From: ZC4RG35 sp040878345
GTDB lineage: Bacteria > Actinomycetota > Acidimicrobiia > Spongiisociales > ZC4RG35
DNA length: 64,000 bases
Direction: 5' to 3'
Assembly (NCBI GenBank): GCA_040878345.1
Contig: JBBDML010000016.1
Coordinates: forward strand, 1-64,000
The position numbers and the translations under genes were made by a program. Shown here in pieces: positions 25,552 through 33,750 of the stretch. The number at the start of each line of letters is the position of its first letter. The first letter of the stretch is position 1. Below the pieces are notes generated by a model. It was not told the DNA's origin, did no database searches, and saw nothing but the letters and a program-made list of their open reading frames with translations.

Positions 25552-25587
25552 AATCCAACGAGGTTAGTCCGACAAGGACCCGGGCCA

Positions 25588-25985
25588 CTAACGCCCCATC
25601 ATTGCCGCCAGCTTCTCGACCGCTTCCCGCTGCATCCCCGGCAGGACGCTCGAGTAGATGTCCATCGTCACCGAGATCGACGAGTGCCCGAGACGCTCCT
25701 ACACCACCTTCGGATGCACCCCGGCCCGCAGGAGCGCCGTGGCGTGCGCGTGGCGGAGACCCTTGACATCGGTGAGTGGCAGTCCGAGAGCTTTCACACG
25801 GCGGACAAACCTGGCGGCCAGCACGTCAGGGCGTATGGGGTCGCCGATCTCGTTCGTGAACACCCACTCCCCCGGCGTCCACGCTGTGCCAGCTCGCAGC
25901 CGTTCCTCGAGCTGAGTCGTCTCAGTGGAAGCGTCTCCGGTCGGCGATCCTTGAGCGTGACGGCTGCCGGTGCCTGGCCGACCAT
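25588..25985 (-). pseudogene. Tyrosine recombinase (phage-type integrase), C-terminal remnant
   Basis: Reading the minus strand gives the C-terminal catalytic part of a phage-type tyrosine recombinase: KDRRPETLPL, then QLEERLRAGTAWTPGEWVFTNE, GLRHAHATALLRAGVHPKVV, ERLGHSSISVTMDIYSSVLPGM and the end at 25588. Three lesions are visible. The N-terminal half is missing. A frame change lies near 25910-25925 between the first two blocks. An amber codon (25701-25699) interrupts HPKVV-x-ERLGH. The first His of the HxLRH box is also Lys (VKGLRH). The Tyr nucleophile (DIYSS) remains. It sits directly beside tRNA-Pro, as expected for a tRNA-targeting element. Confidence 0.85.
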
Positions 25986-26010
25986 GAGGGCTGCAGGTGA
26001 AGGCTCGTAG

Positions 26011-26202
26011 CGTTATGCGGGGAAGTGGGGGGCTCACGTCCATCACATTGTTGATTGGCGGGAGGGCGGCGACTTCTACGACGATCGGAACCTTCAGAGT
26101 GTTTGCGCGAGGTTCAACATTGCGGAACGGAACCGCCGCCAGAACCGGAGGGCTAACGATCTGCTCGCCCAGTCCCACAAGACCTATCCGGAGCACTGGT
26201 GA
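26011..26202 (+). pseudogene. HNH endonuclease C-terminal remnant
   Basis: In frame +1 from 26011 the translation reads RYAGKWGAHVHHIVDWREGG, then DFYDDRNLQSVCARFN and ends at TGA 26200-26202 (SHKTYPEHW). AHVHHIVDW, NLQSVC and CARFN match the HNH nuclease core (H-H, N, Cys). An in-frame TAG at 26008-26010 cuts it off, and the zinc-finger N-terminus is absent. HNH genes of this type usually sit near the terminase in actinophages, so this is probably a prophage relic. Confidence 0.7.
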
Positions 26203-26287
26203 TGACACGCCAGATAGAAGTCCCCGCCGGTCGTGTGGGGGGATCTGACCCGCGACCAACTGCAACTCATGTGCCGCCAGGATCTGG
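26203..26287. other. No intact gene; short reading frame after the HNH remnant
   Basis: Between the HNH remnant and the next gene one plus-strand frame reads VWGDLTRDQLQLMCRQDLV over ~20 codons. It looks protein-like but is too short to assign. No other signal was seen. Confidence 0.3.
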
Positions 26288-27655
26288 TTAGAGCAGGTCG
26301 CTGCCCTCTTCCAACTCGGGACGGTCCAGGGCCCACCTAAATGGGTCGTGGACACCAGGGGCGACCTCGCCAACATCTGGGGCTAGCTTGGCCTGTATGA
26401 GCTTCGGGGCCGGTGGCTGCCATGGTGTGATCTGTTGCACCACACTCCCGTAGAACCTTTCGACCAGGTTGAGGACCGTCGTGATGAATCCCGGCGACCG
26501 GGCACCGGTCTGTCGGCCCATTCCCATCTCGCCTCTCATAACGACCTTGAACCGAAATGGCTCCTTGTTGTGATCACCGAGAGGGGCATGTCGGTCCTCC
26601 CTCGTTTGAGCGAGGGTCGCCGCCGTGCCGGTCCTCGCGTTCTTGGTGTAGGTCTCAATGACAAGATCGCCGGGTGCGTCGGTTAGCTGCCCGACTAGCC
26701 ATGAGACGCGGCCGCGGGCACCCCTGTCTTGAGGGGCGTCGATGTCGATAGATGCAGTGATTTGCCTTGCGCGGAGGTCTGCGGTGATCGTGATGTCCCC
26801 AGCTGTGTTCGGGATTCGCAGACCTCCGGAGAGGGTGCCGGAGGTGAGGGAATCGATGAGGGCGGCGTTTCGTTGGCGGGCCTCGCTCTGGCCACGGGGG
26901 AGGACCGTTGAGACATCTTCACCAATGTCGGCACTCAGGCGGAGCGCACCAAACCTCAGCAATTGGTCCCACCGCGCTGCTACGTCATCGATACCTTCGG
27001 TTCGCTTCGAGATAGTGCCCTCTCTGGCACCGTCGCGAATGGAGACCCAGTGTTGACCCATGTCTGAGAAGTCGAGGGCGCCGGAGTTGCTGTGTTGAAG
27101 GTACCTGATGAGTTCGTCCAAGAGCCACGCTTGTTCGGGGTCGGCTACTCCCTTGTGCTGTTTGATGCGGATCGCCGCGCTGACGATTGCGCTCCATGAG
27201 ATGTGTGAGACCTGAACCTTGCTGTTCGCTCTGACCTTGAGGCCCTCGGTGGGGTGTAAGCCGTCATTGGGGGCTATCTCATTGGAGACAGTGAGTATGT
27301 GGTCCACGTTCAAGTCTCGAGCCAAGTCCCAATACGCATTGACCTGATCCGCCGTGTGGGTGTTAACGCCGGTCTTGACCTCTACGAAACACGACCAGGA
27401 GGCCTTGCCGTACTCGACTCTTATTAGGCCGTCCGGTCTGATCTTGGTCTTGGGCATGTGGACCTCAATGAAGGTCTCCACTGTTGCCTTCTGCGCCCGT
27501 GAAGCCCCTAACGGCGTGAGTAGCTCTAAGGAGAGGTCACGAACCACCGATAGGACCGCGAGCAAGGCCGAAGTCGCACGCTGCTCGGCCTCTTGGACTG
27601 ATCCGATGCCCGACACCGGGATAAGCCTTGCCTTGGTGAACGCAGGTTCTGTCAT
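26288..27655 (-). CDS. Putative PD-(D/E)XK nuclease-like protein in the island
   Basis: A 455-residue protein of unrecognised family. Near the N-terminus a restriction-endonuclease-like core is visible: a helix with Glu60/Glu64 (ATVETFIEVH), RPDGLIRVEYG with Asp75, and CFVEVKTG with Glu92-Val-Lys94, followed by a helix (ADQVNAYWDLARDL). This is a full D-ExK triad. The remaining ~300 residues have mixed strands and no motif I can name. It ends PELEEGSDLL. Function may be DNA cleavage in defence or repair; that is inference. Base composition is less GC-rich than in flanking genes. An apparently broken gene lies just upstream on the same strand. Confidence 0.7.
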   Translation of the reverse strand: MTEPAFTKARLIPVSGIGSVQEAEQRATSALLAVLSVVRDLSLELLTPLGASRAQKATVETFIEVHMPKTKIRPDGLIRVEYGKASWSCFVEVKTGVNTHTADQVNAYWDLARDLNVDHILTVSNEIAPNDGLHPTEGLKVRANSKVQVSHISWSAIVSAAIRIKQHKGVADPEQAWLLDELIRYLQHSNSGALDFSDMGQHWVSIRDGAREGTISKRTEGIDDVAARWDQLLRFGALRLSADIGEDVSTVLPRGQSEARQRNAALIDSLTSGTLSGGLRIPNTAGDITITADLRARQITASIDIDAPQDRGARGRVSWLVGQLTDAPGDLVIETYTKNARTGTAATLAQTREDRHAPLGDHNKEPFRFKVVMRGEMGMGRQTGARSPGFITTVLNLVERFYGSVVQQITPWQPPAPKLIQAKLAPDVGEVAPGVHDPFRWALDRPELEEGSDLL

Positions 27656-27697
27656 TGGGCGATCAAGCTACTCGGGAGGCTTGATGTTCAACCCGGC

Positions 27698-28151
27698 TCA
27701 TCGGTCGTAGGTCTGCTCGAGACCGGGTATAGCCATGCCCCAGGCGGGAATGTCGCTGTCATATATCTCAACTTGTATCTGGGCCTACGTTGACCCTGAA
27801 ATGGCGACCATCTCATCAGTCATGACAAACTCAATCTCAATCTCGGCTCCACCAAGGTCATCGGGGGACGAAGTAGAGAGTGTTGGTTTCTCCGACCTCG
27901 TACTCACCAAACTCCTTGAGTCTCCCCCAAAACTCCGATGGTGTGTCTGCTGGGGGCACCGACGTCACGCCCCGACCCGCCAAAGTCTGCAGCGGTGCGC
28001 CCCAAGACGCCCCGATCGGTTGGCCGCGAACCAAACTCTCGGCGGACCTACCCATTGGATTCGGGACAACAATCGGGATGAATGCAAAACGCTGATTGAG
28101 AAGCTCGAAGAACCCCGAGGCGGCCACGTTCAATGTCGGTGTGTGGGACAT
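27698..28151 (-). pseudogene. Frameshifted gene of unknown family
   Basis: An open frame from ATG 28151 gives 97 residues ending ...EVGETNTLYFVPR. Shifting by one base at the five-C run (about 27861-27865) continues smoothly as PDDLGGAEIEIEFVMTDEMV, AISGST, then an in-frame TAG, then AQIQVEIYDSDIPAWGMAIP and a stop at 27700-27698. Both halves look like real protein, so this appears to be one ~150-residue gene with a one-base insertion and a nonsense codon. A sequencing error in the C run could explain only the first. No family recognised. It precedes the PD-(D/E)XK-like gene by 42 bases. Confidence 0.55.
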
Positions 28152-28234
28152 CTAGATTCCTCTGACGACGACACTCGACGCTGTTGTAGCTTGGCACCAC
28201 AACTGGGCGCAACCGGCCAGACAGAGGAACAGCG

Positions 28235-30505
28235 ATGGTGTGTAGGGCGGATTTTATTGGGGTCAAGAGTCCTGGCGAGGTCTGGTCCAACTGGAGCGGC
28301 GACGTTGTGTTCACCCCAACGATGTACTGGGAGCCCAGGCACACTGCCGACGACGCCGACCACGACCAGAACGACGGCTTGAAGCACCTCGTCGACGTCT
28401 TCGCTCAGGCGACCGAACAAGACAAGCCGATCCACATCCACGCGATCGGCTCCGGATGGGCATTCGAGGACCTCGCCAGGTCTCATGACTGGATGGTGTG
28501 CCTTAAGAACCTGAACCGCCAACTCGACTACGTCGTGGGCAACGGCGGTACCGCTTTGACTCAGGTGTGGCAAGACAGGCAGGCGAATCCGAAAAGCGCA
28601 ACGGTTCTCGTGCACTTCGAGGCAGGTATCACGATCGGAGCGCTCTCCGAGCGGTTGGACTCGCAAGGACTGGCGATGCCGACGCTCGGTGGTGAGAACG
28701 GCCAGGCTCTCGCGGGAGTCATCTCGACCTCGACACATGGTGGCGACTGGCAGCAACCGCCGTTTCCCGATCTCGTCAGGGCGATCCACCTCGTCACTGA
28801 TGGCGGAAAGGAATGGTGGATCGAACGAGCCTCGGATCGGATCACAAGCGATGACCGCCTCGAGCCGGTGTTGCCCTGCGCGCAGATCGTTTCCGACGAT
28901 CGCGTCTTCGACGCTGCGCTGGTTGCCTGCGGCCGATTTGGCGTCCTCTACTCGTTCGTCCTCGAAGTCAGACGGCGTTTTCGGGTTGTCGAGGTCGTGA
29001 CGACACCGGCTCGCTCCGACGTTCTGCAGGCCCTTCGAGAAGGGGTCGGTGCGCTGCAAGCCCTTCGAGATGGGATCGGTGCGCTGGAGGCTCGCCGAGA
29101 AGGGATCGGTGCGCTCCCAACGGATATCAGGAGAGAAGAGGCGATCAGGAGGTTAGAAGAGGAGATCAGGAAGTTAGAAGAGGAGATCAGGAGCGGGAAT
29201 AGGCTTTTCCAACCGTTGTTTGACCTGCTGTCGACCACGACTCCTCCATCGGGACTGGATGACGCGACCGGCGACCCGTACTTCCTCCAGGTGTTGTTCA
29301 ACTCTCAGAAACCGAATGATGTCTGGGTCCATCGCCGCTGGGAGGCCAAGAACCCGGACCTTCCGGACCTGCCGGCGCCCGAGCCGCTACCGCCGCCAGG
29401 AAGCGCCCGCGTGACGGCGACGGCCTCGGAGCACGACCTGGCCGTGCAACTTGTCGAAACCGTGAACGCCGCGCTTCTTACCGCGGGAGCGACTATTCCC
29501 GCCGTAGCGACTTTGGCCGTTGGAGCGATTCCCGGAGCGCTTCCCGGGGCAGCGCCTTTGCTTTCCCTGACTCCCGCCATCGGGGCGATCTTGGCTGTCT
29601 ACCTGACTGGAGTCGCAGCGTACTTCAATGGTTTGGTCGCGTCACGCGAGTTCACGCTTGGTTCGGTTCTTTCAGCTGCCTTGGAGGCGTTGTGGCTCGT
29701 CCCGGCTGTGAGCCATGTCATCCCACAAGTCAACTACATGGTCATCAACGGTCGGTTTGAGACTGCCATCGTCCTCGGCCGCCGCGCCAAGCATCACATC
29801 ATCACGAAGGACCCAATACCCGACAGCATCAAGTCCGCTTCGATCGAGCTGGTGTTCGACGCGACGACGACGGATTACGTCGACTTCCTTGAGTTGATCC
29901 TGGGGGTCGCGCCGTTGTTCCAGCAGGCGGGGTATATTTCGTTGAGGCCGTCGCGAGCCTCCAAGGCGTACCTTTCGATGCATGGAGTGAGCGGCTCTCA
30001 TGCGATGTCCATCGAGATCGCGTCGCTGCAGGGGCTTCCGGGTAATGCCGAGTGGATGGCCTTCGTGCATCGTCTCGCCGTGTCGCGGAACGGCAGGCCT
30101 CACTGGGGGCAGTACAACAAGCTCGATGCATTGGACGTGGCTCTGTTGTATGGCAAAGCTCTGAACGAGTGGCGCGAAGGGCTGCTCAAGGTGAGCGGCA
30201 CGTCGACGCTCTTCAGCAACGAGTTCTCTCAGTCCCGCGGCCTCGAACCGGTGGCCACCGCTCGCGAGGTCACTGCGGTGAGGAAGACAACAGGAGATGT
30301 CATCACGCACCTATGCAACCAAGAAGTTACGTGGTCGCCCGTCACGGTGGCTCAAGCGATTCGCGATATCGAAAGCGGCAGCATCGAGTACTTCGTGCGA
30401 AGCGGAGATCGCATCGTGCCTGTCCGTTCAGTCGATGGAGCTTACGTCCGGTCCCAGGCGGACGACAGCCAGGAGAATAACCTCGACAACCTCCCACGCT
30501 GCTAG
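28235..30505 (+). CDS. FAD-linked oxidase (aldonolactone oxidase-like) with hydrophobic insert and DUF3892-like tail
   Basis: A 756-residue multidomain protein. Residues ~25-245 are an FAD_binding_4 domain (AIGSGWAFEDLA; then GITIGALSERLDSQGLAMP with GGENGQALAGVIS and THGG). No His-linked FAD motif is certain. Residues 264-293 are three tandem 10-residue repeats (LQALREGVGA type) and 305-319 a short heptad (RRLEEEIRKLEEEIR). Residues ~405-465 are strongly hydrophobic, enough for one or two membrane helices. Residues ~495-630 resemble the aldonolactone-oxidase C-terminal domain (RPHWGQYN). Residues ~675-756 match DUF3892 (ITAVRK-type start, AIRDIESG, DNLDNLPRC end). agaggaa lies before ATG 28235. 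AGA/AGG codons and AT content differ from neighbours. Confidence 0.75.
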   Translation: MVCRADFIGVKSPGEVWSNWSGDVVFTPTMYWEPRHTADDADHDQNDGLKHLVDVFAQATEQDKPIHIHAIGSGWAFEDLARSHDWMVCLKNLNRQLDYVVGNGGTALTQVWQDRQANPKSATVLVHFEAGITIGALSERLDSQGLAMPTLGGENGQALAGVISTSTHGGDWQQPPFPDLVRAIHLVTDGGKEWWIERASDRITSDDRLEPVLPCAQIVSDDRVFDAALVACGRFGVLYSFVLEVRRRFRVVEVVTTPARSDVLQALREGVGALQALRDGIGALEARREGIGALPTDIRREEAIRRLEEEIRKLEEEIRSGNRLFQPLFDLLSTTTPPSGLDDATGDPYFLQVLFNSQKPNDVWVHRRWEAKNPDLPDLPAPEPLPPPGSARVTATASEHDLAVQLVETVNAALLTAGATIPAVATLAVGAIPGALPGAAPLLSLTPAIGAILAVYLTGVAAYFNGLVASREFTLGSVLSAALEALWLVPAVSHVIPQVNYMVINGRFETAIVLGRRAKHHIITKDPIPDSIKSASIELVFDATTTDYVDFLELILGVAPLFQQAGYISLRPSRASKAYLSMHGVSGSHAMSIEIASLQGLPGNAEWMAFVHRLAVSRNGRPHWGQYNKLDALDVALLYGKALNEWREGLLKVSGTSTLFSNEFSQSRGLEPVATAREVTAVRKTTGDVITHLCNQEVTWSPVTVAQAIRDIESGSIEYFVRSGDRIVPVRSVDGAYVRSQADDSQENNLDNLPRC
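29024..29113 (+). repeat. Three tandem 30-bp repeats inside the FAD oxidase gene
   Basis: Three copies of a 30-base unit encode LQALREGVGA, LQALRDGIGA and LEARREGIGA. A second repeat of 21 bases (RLEEEIR/KLEEEIR) follows at about 29150-29191. The copies are similar at the DNA level, suggesting recent expansion. Confidence 0.85.
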
Positions 30506-30520
30506 GCCCCTGACCGCCTG

Positions 30521-30548
30521 CCGTTCGGCGTGTTAGGTTCCCGAACGG
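30521..30548. terminator. Possible terminator hairpin after the FAD oxidase gene
   Basis: A 7-base inverted repeat, ccgttcg (30521-30527) and cgaacgg (30542-30548), lies 16 bases after the stop at 30505. There is no clear T run on either side. Confidence 0.35.
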
Positions 30549-30823
30549 AGCCCCCGGAGGTCGGCGCGCCACAAACGCACCTTGTCGTTGGGGGCTCGTC
30601 CTTGTATTAGATGAGAAGTCACGGTATTAGATGAGAAGTCACGGCCCCGAAAGGATCCTGTCGGGGAACCAGGCAGCCATCGGCAGTTTTTACAAATCAA
30701 CTGCATGTAGGTCACCGGAACACCGCTCTCAACGTTCTCGACCTTGCGGGCGCTCCAGGTGTTGTGACCGCAAAGCCAGCACCCGAGCTTTTCCCCCCTC
30801 TTGATCTCAAGGAAGTCGAACAT
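30533..30823 (-). CDS. Small zinc-ribbon protein, C-terminus altered by a 20-bp duplication
   Basis: ATG 30823 gives 96 residues: MFDFLEIKRGEKLGCWLCGH, later ICKNCRWLPG. The two Cys pairs (CWLC and CKNC) make a four-cysteine zinc ribbon with ~30 residues between them. Everything after RGRDFSSNT is read through a perfect 20-base tandem duplication (30605-30644). Because 20 is not a multiple of three, the present C-terminal ~30 residues are probably not the ancestral ones. No specific function is known. Confidence 0.5.
   Translation of the reverse strand: MFDFLEIKRGEKLGCWLCGHNTWSARKVENVESGVPVTYMQLICKNCRWLPGSPTGSFRGRDFSSNTVTSHLIQGRAPNDKVRLWRADLRGLRSGT
30605..30644. repeat. Perfect 20-bp tandem duplication
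   Basis: Two adjacent identical copies of tattagatgagaagtcacgg (30605-30624 and 30625-30644). They lie at the right edge of the accessory region, inside the zinc-ribbon frame. Confidence 0.95.
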
Positions 30824-30966
30824 GTTCTGCAATTCGGCTTGGGTTGGGTCGGCCACCCTGTCCCCCGGGCTTCGGTGACACCCTCCCAACGGCGGGGTCC
30901 TTTTCGTCCGTTACGCTGCCCGTCGCATGCGCGAACTTGCCTGCCCTGAGAGCCCGGGGAGGGTGG

Positions 30967-32319
30967 ATGAGAGCTTTGGCCGCGGGTGAAACACCTCCCA
31001 GGATCAGGTTGGGTCCCCATTACCTGAAGCTGTGGACCGCCAGCGTCATCTCGAACCTCGGTGACGGCATCGGAACGATCGCATATCCCTGGTTGGCCAG
31101 TGCGATAACAAGGAACCCGCTCCTGATTGCCACCGTCGCCGTGGCCCAGCGGCTTCCCTGGCTGGTGTTCTCCCTGCCCGCAGGGGTCATCACCGACCGG
31201 GTCGACCGGCGGCGGCTCATGGTGTCGATGGACGTGGTCCGCGCCGTGCTGACCCTGTTCGTGGCCTTCGTGGTCCTGGCCAACAACAATCTCCCCTCCC
31301 CCGACCAAGTGGCCGGGGGCGCGGTGACCACCGACACCGGGCTCTACCTGATCCTGGTCCTGGCGACCCTGCTGCTCGGTTTCGCCGAGGTCCTCAGGGA
31401 CAACGCAGCGCAGACGATCCTGCCGGCCATCGTCCGACCAGAGAGCCTGGAGACGGCCAATGGCAGGATGTGGGGAGCCGAGATGGTGGCGAACAGCTTC
31501 GCCGGGCCTCCGTTGGGCAGCCTCCTCATCGGCATCATGTTCGCCCTCCCGTTCTTTATCGATGCCGGGACCTTTGCCGTGGCCGCCGCCCTGGTCTTCA
31601 TGCTGACCGGCGACTTCCGCTCCCGGGGTGCCTCGACCGGCGGCCGAGCCGGATGGAAGGCCGAGATCGCCGAAGGGTTCCGCTGGTTGTGGAGGCACCC
31701 TTTGTTGCGACCCATGGCAATCATCCTCGGCTACCTCAACGGTCTGGGTGCGATCGCCTTCGCCACCCTGGTGTTGTTTGCACAGGAGGTCCTCGAATTG
31801 GACGCGTTCCTGTTCGCGATCGTGGGCACGGGTGCCGCCGTCGGTGGTGTGGTGGGGAGTCTCACCGCACCTGCCATCAGCCGGCGACTGGGCAGTGGCA
31901 CCTCCCTCTACCTGACCATGATCGGAAGCGTGGTCATGTCGCTGGTTATTGGCCTCACCAGCTCGTGGGTCGTCACCTGGGTGATGTTCTGCCTCGGATC
32001 GTTGCTGGGGACGGTGTGGAACGTGATAACCGTCTCGCTGCGTCAGACCATCATCCCAGACCGCCTGTTGGGACGGGTCAACTCCGTATACCGGTTCTTC
32101 GGCTTGGGCATGATGCCGATCGGGCTGGCAGTCGGCGGTTTCCTGGTGTGGATCGGCGAACAGTTGGGTGACCGTGAATTCGCGCTGAGGCTCCCCTGGT
32201 TGGTCAATGCCGGCGCCCATCTCCTGCTCTTCTTCTACGCCGCCCCCCGGCTCACCACGGCCAAAGTCGAAGCAGCGCGGGCCGAAGGCATTGCCGCCAA
32301 GGCCGCCGAGGAGGAGTGA
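30967..32319 (+). CDS. MFS transporter (EntS/MFS_3-like)
   Basis: A 450-residue major facilitator protein with about 12 helices. The first loop carries GVITDRVDRRRLMVSMD, the MFS motif A. The arrangement LKLWTASVISNLGDGIGTIAYPWLA and RDNAAQTILPAIVRPESLETANG is typical of the MFS_3 group, which exports siderophores or drugs. The C-terminus ends in a charged cytoplasmic helix. ATG 30967 has ggggaggg immediately upstream. The very long opposite-strand frame is a shadow of its GC bias. Confidence 0.88.
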   Translation: MRALAAGETPPRIRLGPHYLKLWTASVISNLGDGIGTIAYPWLASAITRNPLLIATVAVAQRLPWLVFSLPAGVITDRVDRRRLMVSMDVVRAVLTLFVAFVVLANNNLPSPDQVAGGAVTTDTGLYLILVLATLLLGFAEVLRDNAAQTILPAIVRPESLETANGRMWGAEMVANSFAGPPLGSLLIGIMFALPFFIDAGTFAVAAALVFMLTGDFRSRGASTGGRAGWKAEIAEGFRWLWRHPLLRPMAIILGYLNGLGAIAFATLVLFAQEVLELDAFLFAIVGTGAAVGGVVGSLTAPAISRRLGSGTSLYLTMIGSVVMSLVIGLTSSWVVTWVMFCLGSLLGTVWNVITVSLRQTIIPDRLLGRVNSVYRFFGLGMMPIGLAVGGFLVWIGEQLGDREFALRLPWLVNAGAHLLLFFYAAPRLTTAKVEAARAEGIAAKAAEEE

Positions 32320-32438
32320 CTCTTGGTTGGCCACCTGGATGGGATGCCACCCCTGGCCACTCCGGAAAGGGCGTCTCGGGCAGCAGCTCGATGACGGGAA
32401 TCCAACCGGTGCTTCGATAGGTTGAGTCTCGGAACAGT

Positions 32439-33680
32439 GTGAGGACTCAACACCCGACCCGATCCAGGATCCACTACGGATGGTGGGTGGTGGTCGCTGC
32501 CGGTTCTGCGGTGTTCCTCACCGCCGGCATACGGTCTGCTCCAGGTGTCTTCCTCCTCCCCATCGAGGAGGACCTCCAGCTCGACCGATCGATGGTCTCG
32601 TTGGCTGTCTCGCTCGGGTTGCTGGTCTTCGGCTTGGCCGCCCCGCTCTCGGGGAAGCTGATCGACCGCTACGGGTCTCGTCTCACTTCGGTGGCCGGTC
32701 TGGTGATCGTGGCCGTTTCCATGCTCCTCAGCTCGCTGGCGCAGAACGCCTTTCAGCTGACCCTCTTCTTCGGCATCCTCAGTGGTGTCGGGACCGGGCT
32801 CCTCGGGTCGGTCCTCGGGGCCACCATCGCCAACCGGTGGTTCGTGGAACGCCGCGGACTGGTGGTGGGTATCTTCGGGGCCACGACGTCGGCGGGGCAA
32901 CTGGTGTTCCTCCCGGTCCTCAGCGCCCTCCAACTCGAGGTGGGCTGGCGACAAACCTCGACCTGGCTTGCCATCGCTGCCGCGGCCCTCATCATTCCGG
33001 CGTTGATCGTGGTGCGGAACGACCCGTCAGACTTGGCGATACCGCCGTACGGTGTCACGGAGGCGGTGCCTCCTCCCCGACCATCACCACACATCATGCG
33101 CAAAGCCCGACGCAGCCTCGACTTCTGGCTCCTGGTAGGAACATTCGGAGTGTGCGGCCTCACCTCCAACGGGATCGTGGGCACCCACTTCATCGCCCAT
33201 GCCGTGGAGCACGGGTTCACCCAGACGGTCGCTGCCGGGACCCTGGCGGTGATGGGCGCCTTCAACTTCGTTGGAACCATCGCCTCGGGATGGCTGACCG
33301 ACCGTTACGACCCTCGCCGTCTCCTCCTCGTCTATTACAGCTTCCGTGGTGTCTCTCTCTTCTTCGTGCCATTGATCCACGACCGCATGGGTCTCCTCGC
33401 CTTCGCCGTCCTGTTCGGGCTCGACTACATCGCGACGGTCCCCCCAACGGTCGCCCTCGCCGCAGACGTGTTCGGGAGAGAGAACGTGGGCACCGTCTAT
33501 GGGTGGATCTTCGCCTCGCATCAGGCCGGTGCTGCCCTCGCCGCCTGGGGAGGTGGGTTGATCAGGGATCAGGTGGGGACCTATGCCCCGGCGTTCCTGG
33601 CGGCTTCGGCCCTCGCCGTGTTGGCAGGGATGGCCGCTCTGGCTATCAGGCGGGCGCAACGGGTCGAGGCAGTTGCCTGA
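32439..33680 (+). CDS. MFS transporter (OFA/monocarboxylate type)
   Basis: A 413-residue transporter with 12 predicted helices. The opening IHYGWWVVVAAGSAVFLTAGIRSAPGVFL and LSGKLIDRYGSR (motif A) match the oxalate/formate antiporter-like MFS_1 group. GWLTDRYDPRRLLL is the second motif A in the C-terminal half. The substrate is unknown. The start is GTG 32439. It is not clearly co-transcribed with the preceding MFS gene (119-base gap). Confidence 0.87.
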   Translation: MRTQHPTRSRIHYGWWVVVAAGSAVFLTAGIRSAPGVFLLPIEEDLQLDRSMVSLAVSLGLLVFGLAAPLSGKLIDRYGSRLTSVAGLVIVAVSMLLSSLAQNAFQLTLFFGILSGVGTGLLGSVLGATIANRWFVERRGLVVGIFGATTSAGQLVFLPVLSALQLEVGWRQTSTWLAIAAAALIIPALIVVRNDPSDLAIPPYGVTEAVPPPRPSPHIMRKARRSLDFWLLVGTFGVCGLTSNGIVGTHFIAHAVEHGFTQTVAAGTLAVMGAFNFVGTIASGWLTDRYDPRRLLLVYYSFRGVSLFFVPLIHDRMGLLAFAVLFGLDYIATVPPTVALAADVFGRENVGTVYGWIFASHQAGAALAAWGGGLIRDQVGTYAPAFLAASALAVLAGMAALAIRRAQRVEAVA

Positions 33681-33750
33681 GCCTGGTCTGCCGGGCCCCC
33701 TAAGCGCCCTGGACCTGGGCGGAGCCACGATTTAGGATGCGGCCGTAACT

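Noticed and set aside
25518..25576. ccgacaag repeated after tRNA-Pro and ~50 bases downstream as an attachment repeat.
   Set aside because: Only eight bases match and it does not lie at the far end of the island.
30712..32334. A 540-codon open frame on the minus strand opposite the MFS transporter.
   Set aside because: Its Gly/His/Gln-rich translation is typical of a GC-biased antisense shadow. The plus strand encodes a clear 12-helix transporter.
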